From: Klebsormidium nitens
Lineage: Eukaryota > Streptophyta > Klebsormidiophyceae > Klebsormidiales > Klebsormidiaceae
Direction: 5' to 3'
Assembly: GCA_000708835.1 (NCBI GenBank)
Contig: DF236955.1
Location: 124,001-188,000, forward strand
DNA: 64,000 nucleotides
Of this stretch, positions 22,246 to 34,291 are shown piece after piece. Below the pieces are notes generated by a model that saw nothing but the letters and a program-made list of their open reading frames with translations, was not told the origin of the DNA and made no database searches. The number at the start of each line of letters is the position of its first letter. Position 1 is the stretch's first letter. The translations under genes and the position numbers were made by a program.

Positions 22246-25200
22246 TTACGTAGCTTTGAAGTTTCTGTATGCAACAACAGCATAGAACGGGTCTGATCCA
22301 GCGCGCCGGAAGAGTTTCAAGAACTTCTGCAGCAAGTTAGAATTCTGACTGCTTTTGGACTCTGCTTTGGGCAGCTCCGTGATCGTCTCCGGTTGCGTGA
22401 AGCCACGTATACACGAGAAGTACTGCTTCACCAGTTGCACCCGACTGTACCCGGTCCCCTCTCTCCAACTCGCAATGGCCTGCGCGCACAATAAAGAGCG
22501 CTCACAAATCAAGCGAAGCGGGATTCCACATGAAAGGAAGGGTGCTCAATCACTGACTTCTGAACCTACGTTGGCGGAATGCGGGCCCAGGCATCAGCAA
22601 TTGTCGATCCGTCTCCTCTGGTGGGAACCACTCGGCCGATAGGAACGGCAGAGTCCAAATAGGGAAACTTCCGAGGAAAGGTTTGGATGTTGACAAAGTA
22701 ACCTCACCTTTTGGCAGTCAGAATCTTTCTCAAACTAAAAGACCGTCGGCGTCGTAAAGCAAAGGGGCAGGCCGTAAAGCAAAGGGGCAGGCCGGTTCGA
22801 AGCGCTGATTTGAATCCGGTCAGCTGAAAACCTTTGCCGGAAGTCTTGGACAGATGGCGGAACCGCCTCGCAGTACTTATCCGCCTTTGAATCTTCTTGA
22901 CTGAGTCACCCGTCTGCGAGATCATTCAGAACACGTACTACAGTCCGCTTCAAGATGGTCATCTGATGGTAATCATTGACCTCCAAACCGAACGTCCTTA
23001 TACTTGAAATCTTTACGTAGTCGTGGGCTCCAAACCATGTGAAACTGGCAGAACGTGCATTTGGCGACAGATACGCAGACGCTCCCTATGACCGATTGCA
23101 CAACTGTTATTGACTACACCTTCCAGTGCCCAAAAAGTGCGACCCCAACATCCTTCGCTTATCGGCCCTGAATTCCAAGTGCCTTTCTGCCCACTCCCTT
23201 TTCCGATACAACCGCAGCATCCGCCTTGTTCCTGTACACACGCGGTTGCTGATACAAAATATGCTTGGCTCAGACGGCGCACCAGGGAGGTCCGACAACA
23301 CCCAAGAAACCTTCAGCAAGCCCCGTTTAAGTTGCTTCCAACAGATAACACCCTCAACGTTGTACGTCCCCCAACAAGCGAAGCTCAGATCCGAAACTTC
23401 GCAAACCTCGACTAGAAGGCCTAGGTTCTGTTAAATGGAACCCATCGAAACCAACTAATCCTCACCTTGTCGTAGAACATCCGGTTGCTGAAGCTGACTA
23501 TGCACACCCCGCCCGGTCGAAGCACGCGGAAGATCTCGGCAAAGACCTTCTCAGGCTGCTGCAGGTACTGTACGCTTACGCAGATCAAGACTGCATCGAA
23601 GCTGCAGTCGGCGGCCTCCAACTGCGGCTCTGCAGAGAGGGCGGTTTAAAATGTTTACAAGGAGAAAAAGGTAGTAATGAAGAGGTAGACGGTTTAGTGA
23701 GACTTGTTGTAAACAGGAAAGCTGCGAAGGACTGCGACTGGGCCCTAGCTAGATCACATGAAGCACTGAGGCTGTCATTCAAACCTAGCTTTCGGGAATC
23801 AGGAAATATACTCCAAGTCTGCAAGAAAACATAGTGAACGGCTGGGTTGAGATCGGAGTATCAAAAACCCTACGCCAAATACTCATGCCTTTCTATTTTT
23901 GGGCGAGTTCCATGTCAATCGTGGAATTGGCATGATATCGATAAAGCTTGCCCTCCTCATTAAGGCCGAGCCCTTCAGAGCGCTGACGAATTGCCACAGA
24001 CTTTCGACTAAAGATGACCTGGTCAACTCAAGTAAAGAATCGGTAGAATTGGTGTAAGAAGCCGAACATTACCAATCAACAATGGCGAAAAGCCTGACAA
24101 GTATTTGTGGCGGGATAGCCACGAAGTCCACCACCCCTTCCCCCTCTTCTTCCTCATCTTGATGAAAACGACAATTCGCCACACCTTTGTTCCTCGCGAG
24201 CACTACCCAAACACAGAATCAAGCTCCTACCTTCGTTCAGGTTCTTGACAAAGAAAGCGTCCAGCCGGGGGTTCCTCGCCAGCTCAGCGGCGTTCATCCC
24301 AAGGCCCACAACGCGTTTGTAGCTCACTTCGGGGGGCAGGTGGCTAACCCAGCTGCTCATCAGATCCAAGACCTCCGCCCCAGCAGGAATTCGTTGCCGA
24401 TACACCTCCGTTAACGTATTTAGAAACTGGTCGTCGACGTGCGTGACCTGCATCGGAGGGAGGAGTGTCAGCCAACAGGAAAATTGAAGCGCATATCATC
24501 TGGCAGGGCACAAGGTACATGGAGCAATTTACCCTGCATCGCACAACAGAGGGCGGAGCCACGAGGAGCGAAGAAGCGCCAAAGATACCGACACTAATGA
24601 GAAGAACTGTGGAGCGACTCTTTCTAAGCGAAATGTTCGTGGAGTGTCCTCACACAAGGGGGCACGGGGCATATTAAGCGAAGCACAAAACGTAGTAAAC
24701 CAAGAAAGAAAAGAGCCTTTCTCAGGTAGTGAGGACGTCGCTTTCAGGTCCTAGGGCCAGAAGGTACAGCGGGAGCACTGGCCTGGCTTGTAGCGAGCTG
24801 CCATTCGGAACTTTAGTCAGAGTTATGCAATGGATCTTGAAATCATCGGGTCCGTGGTGAATTTTTTTGGAAAGCATATCCGTGCTTCTCGATTTTCCTG
24901 CACCACCCTCTGCCAACAAGGCTGGCAATGCAAAAATGATGAAAATCAACAAAGGTGCACAGAATGCTGAGTGCTCTCTTTCTAACAAGCCTCCGGATCA
25001 GAACTAACAGTTGTTCTTCCTAAACAACTATGACAACCTACCAAGCGTGGAAAGCTGTAGAAAGCCCGGTCGTCTTTCAAGTCCAGCTTGCCTCTCCCCT
25101 CCCTGGTCAGCACCTCCCTAAGGATGGCCCCTCCCTGATCCCTCATGTCGCCCCCAGCAATTGCACGGGGGCTGTCAACGCAGGGAGACCACCTTATGGG

Positions 25201-25479
25201 AGCACCAATCCTACTTTTTCTATCTGTGCATGTATGCCCAAACTGCAGAGAATGATCTAACGACAGCGGTCGATGGCTCCCAGCTGAGGTCCGTGCTGCA
25301 GAAAGCTTCCCCGATTTGCAAAAGGAAGTGGTTGCTTCTCGTTGAAGAGCGAATGGACTGGCTAACATACTCATGTGCAACGTCCCCGGTCTTACATGCT
25401 TTTCACATTGGTCAAACGCAGCAGCTTGGGGGCCAAAGCTGCGGGCAATCGGGCGAGTTGTTGAAGCGGCTTGCTCCAT
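22246..25479 (-). CDS. Plastid-type SAM-dependent methyltransferase (type 11), four exons
   Basis: Minus-strand exons 25479-25042, 24447-24231, 23629-23466 and 22479-22246 sum to 1053 nt, or 350 residues. The first exon begins with a Ser/Ala/Arg-rich leader resembling a transit peptide and ends in DLKDDRAFYSFPRL. Exon 2 continues with VTHVDDQFLNTLTEVYRQRI and the SAM-binding strand EVLDLMSSW (about residues 171-179), an atypical motif I without the usual Gly pattern. Exon 3 has the later class I motifs, SFDAVLICVSVQYLQQPEKV and a LRPGG turn at 255-259. Exon 4 ends with a WREGTGYSR segment and DPFYAVVAYRN. The order matches a class I methyltransferase of the family found in plants and cyanobacteria whose substrate is, to my knowledge, unknown. 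It is divergent from the KAI2-like gene, about 1.1 kb away. A role on a plastid metabolite is inference. Confidence 0.82.
22753..22792. repeat. Twenty-base tandem duplication
   Basis: CGTAAAGCAAAGGGGCAGGC occurs twice in perfect tandem inside the last intron of the methyltransferase gene. Confidence 0.9.
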
Positions 25480-26566
25480 GACGCCTGTCTCAGGAGTCGG
25501 TGGCTGCAGCGCGGAGTCAATCTGAGTCGGTGATTCAGACTTCAGCCGCCAGCAACGAAAATGGCGTCCTTCTCGGGGTCCAATTCTCTCGCTCGCGATC
25601 GATCGTCAGCAATGCACGTTGACATCAAATTACAAATGTATTCATTGGGGTGATGAGAGGGGAAATTCAGCCCCCTGCAAAAGGGCGACAATGAAGTGAG
25701 AGTTTGTATAAGAAGATTCCGAATGACACATCGGATGATCACGTGGAAAAAATCCGAACCGTCGATGATACTGTGCATCTATCAATGACGTCATGTGTGC
25801 TACATGTCAGCTCCTGATTCGCTGAAGCTCGTTTTCTGAGCCCGTGCATACTGGTGACACCCGCGCAACCGTCGCCTAGGCAGGCGGGATTCACGCTGTG
25901 GCCAGAGGATGCAGGAAGTCAGCAGCTCGGCGACGCCCCTGGCATGAGCTTACCAAGGTATACCTACTTGAACGAACGGCATTCGCAATGGACGCAATGG
26001 ACGCTTGGCTAAACGACATCTAGCCAAACAGTCCTGAAGACGTCAGGAGGGAGGAAACCTGGCGCCCTAGGATTTGGAACTTTTGTGGTTCACGTGTTTG
26101 GGGCCGGCAGCGAGTGCATCTGCTAAAGCGGGAATGTGCTAAGCGAATGGCACATTGAGGGGCGCTTGGGAACAAACAAGCTGGTATGTTCCAACCCCCA
26201 AAGTGTCCCCTTTTTTCTGCGTGTTCTACCCTTTTCAATGTGTTGCAGAAAGGTGCTCAAAATTCTGGGTGTAAATGGAATGCATAGCTCTGAAGTGCGG
26301 GGACGCTGGTTTGCAATCAATTATAGGGGTTTATCTAGCTTTTCGTTTGCTCTTCGCGCTCTTCTTTTTAGAAAGCCTCCCCATTTGTAGCCAGCTTGAC
26401 GTCCTTCAAGCTCTTCCGCTCGGAACGTCAAAGCTTTGTCAGACCATGGCTGCTTGAGGGTCCATTCCAACTTGAGGACGCCCCTCTGGAACAAACATTG
26501 AACTCATAAACACTCAGACTTTTCAGGAAGAACCACCCGACCTGGTGCATCTTTGAGCACAGTCCC
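25480..26566. promoter_or_regulatory. Divergent promoter region, methyltransferase and KAI2-like
   Basis: About 1.1 kb lies between two divergent start codons. A perfect TGACGTCA palindrome at 25786-25793 matches the plant bZIP binding site; function is untested. A short tandem GCAATGGAC repeat lies near 25987-26004. No TATA box could be assigned with confidence. Confidence 0.45.
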
Positions 26567-28879
26567 ATGACGTCCATTTTGGAGGCGCACAATGTGAAGG
26601 TGTACGGGACAGGCGAGAAAGTGGCCTTCTTATCGCATGGCTTTGGGACAGGTGGGCAGTTCTAGGTCTTTGACGTCAAGCAGATTCTGAACCGCCTGGG
26701 GTTTGAGCTTTTGTTCAAATGTAGGCTGTGGATGCGCACATTGGCGTCACAGCTTCTAATCGGGCTCAAAGCATAGGGTCGGAGCTTGTTGTGTACTGTT
26801 GATCAGAGCGTACATCGTAGCATTGTCTGAAGCCACTCTGGTTTGCCAGTGGACCACAGCTGTAAAGACTGCGGAAAGGATACAGTTTGCTTGATTCGAA
26901 GGGCAATCGTGCCACACTCGTGTCAGGGACAGCGCTCCATTAAGTCGACTACCCTGCCATTGATGACGGAAAAGTGGCTGGTTTGTGGTATTCCCCGGCT
27001 TTGGTTGTGCTGCACTCCCCAGTGTTGGTGTCTATTGTTTGTTTGTAAGCTGCATAATCCCACCAAACGCCTGTGTGCTCGTGCAGACCAGACAGCTTGG
27101 AAACATGTAGCGTCCGATCTGGTCAGAGACCACCGAGTTGTGGTGTACGACATGATGGGGGCCGGGACAACAAATGCGGACAACTTTCCCTTCTCGCGGT
27201 ACAGCAGGTACCACCGCCGACCCTGCCCTGCCTTCCTGATTTGCTAGGTTCGCTTAATGATTATCTTGTCTTATATCCTTTGAGGTCACAGGGGCCAGCG
27301 TAGATGTGTTGGCTCCACATATGGGAAATCAATTTCATTGCTTGTCAACGTGGGCATCTAGCATCTGGGCGCACTCTACAGTCGAAGTCCAGATGCTCCA
27401 GTCTAGTTAACTGCAATGTGCCCTCAATCTGTGCAGTTGTCTGCCCTAAACGTTCATGAAGGGATTCCTTGTTATATGGGTGGCCCGAGCCTTGACATAC
27501 TTGGAACCAATCTTTTAGCCGAGACTGGTTGTTTTGACCCTCGTCAGCCTCTAACTTGCAGCTTGTGCTTGTGCGCTGCCATGATGGGCGCTCCGTGATT
27601 TGTAAGAATTGGTGCAAGAGCTATCTATACATGCTGCACGTTGCCCCTGCACATTAACTCCATCTTTTATTTCTGCACCCGTTTTCCAGTTTGCACGCAT
27701 ATGCGGACGATGTGCTGGCGATCCTGGACGAGCTCGGCGTCGAACGGTGCGTCTATGTGGGCCACTCTGTCTCGAGCATGATTGGTTTCCTGGCGTCAAT
27801 TGAGCGGCCACAGGTCTTCGAGAAGATCGTCTGCTTCTCTGCTTCGCCAAGGTAAGAATATGCGGTTTGTTCGAGTTAGCATGTGAAAGTGGCTGCACGT
27901 GATAAACCTGCTGGAGCTCTGGTCTCTGGCAAAGATGAACATATGAACATGCTCACTGCTTTGCAAGTTACAAAACTCAACTGAATGCAAGTGTGAATCG
28001 GACTCGGATTAAATGGTGTATTGGGCGTTGCTCAACAGAGAGATTTGCACGTAAAGCTTAGTAGTTTGTCGCGGGCAGTAGCAACCATGGAAACAAACCC
28101 AGCTGCCACCATGTAGACCCATTTGTTCGAGGGGACTACCATAACTTCGTCTTTCGAAAAGTCTGCGTATGCGATTATTTGCCATCAGCTACCAGATGCG
28201 AGTATTCCGCGCCATCGTTGCAGGTATCTCAATGACGAGAACTACTTTGGTGGGAACGAGGTGGCTGATCTGGAGGCCCTGTTCGAAGCCATGTCGTCCA
28301 ACTACAAGACGTGGGTTGCTGGCTTTGCGCCCCTGGCCGTGTTGGGGCCTGCGGACAGCCCGGGAGTGCAAGAGTTCTCCCGGACGCTTTTCAGCTTGCG
28401 GCCGGACATCGCGCTGAGCGTTAGCCGGACAATATACTTCTCGGATTACAGGGCCATCCTTCCTCAGGTGAGCACGGACTTATCGAGAAGGTCTAGCGGA
28501 AGCTGCACCTCATAAGCTGAGTTCGTTTCGAGAGGTTATCCATATCGGTTTGATTCATTGCGTTTGTGAATGATAACTGATCGTATGTGCGGCTCTTAAT
28601 GAAATGCGAAAGAGAAAGTTTTGGGGTGACTTACATCTCAGTTCTGCAAGTCCTTCCAAGGCCAACCATCCCTGTATTCTCTTCCAGGTTTCGGTACCAG
28701 TTCACCTGCTTCAAAGTCGAAACGACTTGGCTGTGCCGGAGTTTGTTACAAATTATGTTGCTTCTCACCTCCACAACTGCGTGGTCGAGTATCTCCCTAT
28801 CGAAGGGCATCTCCCGCATCTTGCTCAACCAGAGCTTATGACCGAAGCCATACGACGGCACATCGAGCAGCCGCCATAG
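26567..28879 (+). CDS. KAI2-like: KAI2-like alpha/beta hydrolase (karrikin/strigolactone receptor family)
   Basis: Exons 26567-26651, 27087-27207, 27690-27851, 28224-28467 and 28688-28879 sum to 804 nt, or 267 residues, close to the 270 of land-plant KAI2. The N-terminus [17 protein letters not shown] leads to the oxyanion loop HGFGTDQ. The nucleophile elbow is VGHSVSSM with Ser95; the acid is Asp217 in QSRNDLAVP; the base is His245 in IEGHLPHL, so the catalytic triad is complete and almost exactly in the KAI2 numbering. The lid-domain region ([17 protein letters not shown], then [17 protein letters not shown]) is strongly KAI2-like. In land plants the family hydrolyses and perceives butenolides and signals through MAX2 and SMAX1; in algae the ligand is unknown. 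RsbQ-type bacterial relatives are an alternative ancestor, but the lid residues favour KAI2. Several introns (four) interrupt it, unlike the usual one or two in land-plant genes I know. Confidence 0.92.
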
Positions 28880-29762
28880 ACAACCTTTTCCTTGCGGGGT
28901 AAACTAACATTAAGCTTAAGCTTCGGGAATTGGCCTAGTCTTTACTAATATGAAAGACTGCTGGATCACACGATGATAAGCAATAAGTACAAAGAAGAAA
29001 GACACGACGGTTGGCTTTTGTCAGCTGCGGTTGTAAATTAAGAATGGCGCATGCATTTCGAGTGTTGATCATGCTATATTAGTTCATTGAGGACAATGGA
29101 GAGCCAACACAAATGTCGGCCGGCACAGTGCTAGGTGGCCCATACGTGGATGGTGTCAGCACATGTAGGATTATTGATTCAAAAGATTACCACGTAACAT
29201 GCTGCGTGCATGACCACCAGTAGATATGTACGTGCTCAGCCGTCCTGTTTGTACAACTTCAAGAATTATTCAAGTTCAGCGCAACCTCTACATCAGCTCT
29301 TGCCGCGCAGTCGGCCTGCGATACTGAATGTTACAGTACTAGCTTTTGGATAAGGGCACCATTGACATTGACACCTACCCCACCCAAATCCAAGCAAAAG
29401 GGAAGGGAAAGGGGATCGAACTTTGTGTTCATCTGAAGCTCGGGTCACATGTTATGTGGCGAACACAACTCACAAGCTCCTGCTCAGGGCATGCAACAGA
29501 AATTTCAGATGATTCATGGTCCATTTAGCTGGGGATGACAGGAACAGAGACGTTACCATGTGGAACACTTTGCTTCATCCGAGCCGTCCGATTCTTGACT
29601 GTACGGCTCGATCAGAGTCAAGGGCCTGTTTCTAGAAGCTTGGCAACAGAGGGAGTGGACTGAATCGTCCTGTGAGAAATGCTGGCACCAGCAAAGCAGC
29701 TTTGAAAGCTTGCACGAGCCGCGTCGCGTTCACAGAGCCTTCAGAACCACCACCTCATCAAA
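28880..29762. other. Intergenic, likely GrpE promoter
   Basis: About 0.9 kb between two plus-strand genes. It contains the 3' flank of the KAI2-like gene and should hold the GrpE promoter. No element or open frame stands out. Confidence 0.4.
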
Positions 29763-32700
29763 ATGGCTCTCTCGACAGCTTGTCAGGCAGTCTCCAGGGG
29801 CTCCCTGACTGGTCTCCTTGTCCCCACACAATTCAAAGCAGCTCGAACGCAAGCCCTCCCTTCGTCTCCATGTCAAAGGTTTGCTAGCAAGGAAGTTTCG
29901 CGCCTGACTAGCCTTCCTTTATTAAGAGGGACCGCAAAAGTAGCATTTGGTTGGGGCAAGGGTCAGGCAAAAGCACCCCGGGAATTGAAGGTCTTGGCAG
30001 TTTCCGAGGAGACAGAGGAGGCAAAGGTAAGTCGCTTCTCCGCTTCCTATAGTGTGAAGAATGAAGACGTGGCCTTGTTTCTCAGCATTACTATATTGTC
30101 TCTCCACTCATTCTGATCGTGAAAGCACGAAGCAACTGTCATTTAGAGGCCCGACGGTGATTTGTCATGGTTTCGGGCTTGATTCTAGAATGCTGTGTGG
30201 ATTTGGCACTTGGGATATTCCTTGATAGTCGGCCCGGTGCTCAAGTGGCACTGCCTTGTCGCATGATCTTCCGTGTCGGCTGCATGGTAAAGGTTTTTGT
30301 CAGTTCTGACATGCACATTTTCGGTTGCAAGTCGAAAACAGAGGGTTCAAAAGTTCAACATGCGGTGCAGCATTATATGTGGCATACTGCAGTCGCCAAT
30401 CTCTGTGACCTCTATGTCATTTCGTGTGCAACTTACAACTGTCGGTTCGACAGAGATCTTTTGACGCTTCTCTTCAGCTGACGCTTTTAGGTTTGACCTT
30501 TTGAACTTGGTGGTACTTGCTTGGCGTGGTCTCGGCCAGTCAGGCTCCGATTGTATGTGATCATCGTCTTGGTCTGAGGGACTTGGCGCCGGGAAGCAGC
30601 CGCTTTCTGTCGCGCAAAGGCCACCTCTAGATTTCATCCATGTTAGCTTCAAGGAGGTTGATGTGCTAGTGGCCGTCATGTTGGGGACAGAAATTTAATT
30701 CTCGTCATTGCTAACGTCCAGAGTGCGCTTGGATCGCTGAGGTTGGGCCGATTACTTTGGCAAGCTTTTGCAGGAGGACAAATCCTCTTTGCAGATCATT
30801 GGTCTCTTTCTGTTAGCATCAACGTTGGCAGTCAAAATCTGGTTAATCGCGCTTATGACGAGCTCATCAAAGTAGCGGAACGTGGCTTCTTGGGCGTTGC
30901 GACTTCAGAAAAAGGGGGATCTAGGCTTTCAGTTTCATCAGTCAAGACATCTTGCCCCATCAGACAGGTCAACACTCCAGCTTTTGTTTGTTTCTGGCCA
31001 TCAAGTATCTTGCCCGCAACACTTCCTTGGGCAGCTTGCCGTCTGATCTTTGAAGGTTGTGGTTTCAGTTGCCTGAAAGGTTTGGAGGAAGTCAGATTTA
31101 TCCAAGTCCTTGCAAAAGAGTTTGAAAAAGTAGGCGCAGGTTAGAGAAACTCAGATAGACCTTGTGGTGCAGGCAGTGGAAGCTGAGGAGGAAGCAGAGG
31201 CGCCGGAGGAGGAGACTGCTGAGGTGCAAGATGAGCCTGGGAAGATGACGCAGCTGCTGAGGGCGTACAGGGACGCAGTGGTGGCAGGTGGGGGAAATTT
31301 AACATCATACTTTGTACGCATGTCTCTTTGGCGGTTATATTGTGCTTCCACCCATCGATTGATGGCCAAGGGTGCTATTGGTGGTAGGAAGTCGGGTTGT
31401 TAGCCGTCCATTCTCGGTAGCTGGTCGACTTCAGAAGGCTCGAAGGCTCAACCAAGTGGACTCCAAATACTGGCGGAGAGCTATCTGAAAGAGGACCAAA
31501 GGCGCGGCACACCTTGTTTTGAACTTGAGTGGAATCAATCAGTGGCGCTACTTATAGAAAGCCAGGTTGATAGGTTCATGATCGCTGGTAGTGGCGTCAC
31601 CTCAGAAGCTTGCTGGTCTGAGTGGGTTTTAGATGCTCGTGAAATGCTGTGTGAAAGTGGAGCACAAGCGATTTGTCAATCCACCCTTATTTGTTCCTGA
31701 GCGATATTTTCCTTATTTCGGCCAGATGACGAGGATGTAGCGGAAGCGCTGGAGGAGCAGCTGCGGGCGCTGGAGGGGAGCAGCAGCAGCAGCCGGGCGG
31801 AAGAGCTCACAAAAGAAATGGAAGTCCTTAAGGATAGGTGAGCTGCAGACCTGTGCTGCTTCGGGACTGGCTAGCATTATGGGAGCAGCGTATATCGGGC
31901 TTATGTCAATGTCCTCCGTCACTTGTACACCAGGGTTTTCAACGAAGTCGAGGTGACTTGTTCCTCTCGCCAATCAGAGGTGATTACCTGATTAGGACTA
32001 TGTCTGGCGGGATTGGCTATCTACAATGCTGCAAAGGAATCTATTCTACGATTTTGTATAAAGGGATTGGCCCCTGCGCTTCTTTGAATCTAAGACTCAT
32101 GCGGCGCAAAAATGTCTGCAACATTATCTTTTTCCTTTCTTGGTTGATAATGTTGCTGGATTGGATCTCGGTAGCAGGATTGAGCAACATACTTTCCTCA
32201 TTTGAAGAGCACTGAAAGATTGGGCGGCTGAGGCGACGGGTATCATTTCTCCTTCACATCTACTTATTGCATCAATAGAGGCACATAATGGTTGAGGTGA
32301 ACTCTACATACGACGTTGCCAGCATGCTTCCTGCTCTTCGTTGAGGACGCTGCATGACCCTTAACCCTTTCCGATAAGCATATAAGCGCTCGGTTTTCTT
32401 CTGTCGTGTGCCTCCGGTTCAAAACCTTCATTGCCTAAAGCAGCTTTCATCGACAGCCAGGGCTTCTCTTCTTCTTTCTCGGTTTTTTGTCGCTGAGGGC
32501 TGCGGAACACCCTCGGTCCTTTTCTCCCGAATGTGTTGACATTGTCGACGTTCTTGAACCCCGCGCGAGCAATTCTATCCCGCTGAACGCCGACTTAGAC
32601 AGATTCGGCCGCCCTCCTCGTGCTCACTGCCCAATCACGCAATCACATGGGCGCCTTCAATCCCAGACGGTTTTGTAAACCCCCCCGCTCAGGTACCTCC

Positions 32701-34291
32701 GGCTGAACGCCGACTTCGACAACTTCCGGAAGCGCTCAGACCGCGAGAAGGCGTCGCTCGCGAGCAGCGTGCGGGGCGACGTCATCGAGGAGCTGCTGCC
32801 GATGATCGACAACTTCGAGCGCGCGCGGGACGCCGTGAAAGCGTCCACGGAGGGGGAGCAGAAGATCGACGCGAGCTACCAGGGCATCTACAAGCAGTTC
32901 GTCGACATCCTGAAAAAGCTGGGCATCGTGCCAGTGCCCGGCGCCGGCACGCCCTTCGACCCCGCGGTGAGCGTTGCTACGCAAAGCTCCTGCCTCCGAT
33001 CGATCTTTCAATGTGAAACTTAATTGAGTGGTTTGCATGGACGGCCGTTTCTGTTTTCGCCCGTACGGCCGTTTCCTTTGCCATCGTGCCACCGAGGCTT
33101 GTGTCTGGTTCTCCTCCTTTATGTGCGGTCGAACTGAACGTTTGCGAGGATCTCTTCGTCTCCCTACCTGCTCGACCTGCATTCTCTGTCTAGGCCCCAG
33201 TTTGTTTGAAACGTCGGTTGGGCGGCATAGTGATCATTCTCGACCTCTGCCTGTTTCCGTAAAGACGGTTCACATCTCCCTTTTGATACTTCAAAACCTT
33301 TTTGGGCTCCCTGTGCTCCCTAGCGGCCCCCTTCAACGTTCTTTTCCGACGAAGTTGTCACCATGATATATTTTGAAGCAGTAAGAAGCGGTAAGAAGCA
33401 CGCCTGACCACTCTAGCCTAGGTCTGTCGCGGACAAACGCGGCAGCTTGTCCTATTTTTCGGTCACCTCTCGAAACGTTTCTCGCTATCCAGATGATTAG
33501 AGTCCTAATTTTTGGGTCACATCTCGGAACGTTCCTCGCTATCCAGATGAAAAGAGCCCGATGGGAACGAGCTGCATAGCGCTCCGTTTCTGGAGGCTGA
33601 TTCCCACTTTTCTTCTGGCAAGATCTCGCGTGATTGGACCTTTCAAGTCAAAATGCAAGAAGCATAGGACTAATCAGTCGGAGAGTTCTCCCTTGATGTC
33701 AGGGACTCGGGCGAAACTTCTGGAGGTCGCCCGCCTGCCATCAGAATTTGAGTCACTGCCAACGTCACCGTTTAGCTTTCTTCAGTTAGACTGCTACGTC
33801 GACAGAGCGTTGCTCAAACCAGAATTAAGATTTGACAGCAGCTGATCAGCAGTTCGTAACGGAGATTGAAATTGCGGGAGATCAGCCGACCCCAACAAGT
33901 CGACAGCGCCTCTTCTTCGGTTATGTACTCCCAAGTGAATCAAGCTCAATGTTCAAGTCGTTTGCTTGGTTGTTTCTACTTCAGACCGCAAGCCACTCGC
34001 TGCAGATGACCAAGGGCGCGCTGCACACGGGAGAATGGTTGCACATCTTTGTTTTCAGAACAAAGTCTGTATCAAAACCTGCCTTGCAACAACCGACTTG
34101 CTGACTCCAGCTTTTGACCCTGTCAGGTTCATGAAGCCATCATGCAAGAGGAGTCAAACGAGTATGCCGAGGGCATCGTTACCCAAGAGTTCCGGAAAGG
34201 TTTTCAAATCGGTGAAAAACTGCTTCGGCCAGCTATGGTGAAGGTATCATCTGGGCCGGGGCCGGCTTCGAAAAAGAACGGTTCGGATTAA
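29763..34291 (+). CDS. CGE1: GrpE nucleotide exchange factor, plastid type
   Basis: Exons 29763-30026, 31173-31287, 31726-31837, 32693-32966 and 34127-34291 sum to 930 nt, or 309 residues. Exon 1 is a Ser/Ala/Arg-rich leader resembling a chloroplast transit peptide. Exons 2 and 3 encode an acidic segment and a long helix (EALEEQLRALEG, LTKEMEVLKDR) matching the GrpE coiled-coil dimer stalk. Exon 4 has the conserved NADFDNFRKRSDREKA and LLPMIDNFERA. Exon 5 has the beta-domain signature IVTQEFRKGFQIGEKLLRPA followed by a short Ser/Lys tail. GrpE releases ADP from Hsp70; the leader and green-lineage context point to stromal Hsp70 and the chloroplast form rather than the mitochondrial one (inference). 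Intron 3 (31838-32692) contains a degenerate copy of the start of exon 4 at about 32580-32612. Confidence 0.93.
32580..32612 (+). repeat. Degenerate copy of GrpE exon 4 start
   Basis: The stretch CGCTGAACGCCGACTT followed by AGACAGATTCGGCC closely matches bases just inside exon 4 (from 32700). It lies about 115 bases upstream in the intron and lacks a good acceptor, so it is probably a partial duplication rather than an alternative exon. Confidence 0.7.
33450..33556. repeat. Imperfect tandem duplication of about 53 bases
   Basis: Two adjacent units (33450-33502 and 33503-33556) share the pattern TCCTA, then GGTCAC, then CTCGCTATCCAGATGA. It sits in the last GrpE intron. Confidence 0.8.

Noticed and set aside
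30347-30679. Minus-strand 110-residue frame inside GrpE intron 1
   Set aside because: Charged but featureless, with no homologous look and no neighbouring exons; chance is more likely.
32736-33182. Minus-strand frame opposite GrpE exon 4
   Set aside because: It is a shadow of the GC-rich GrpE exon on the other strand.
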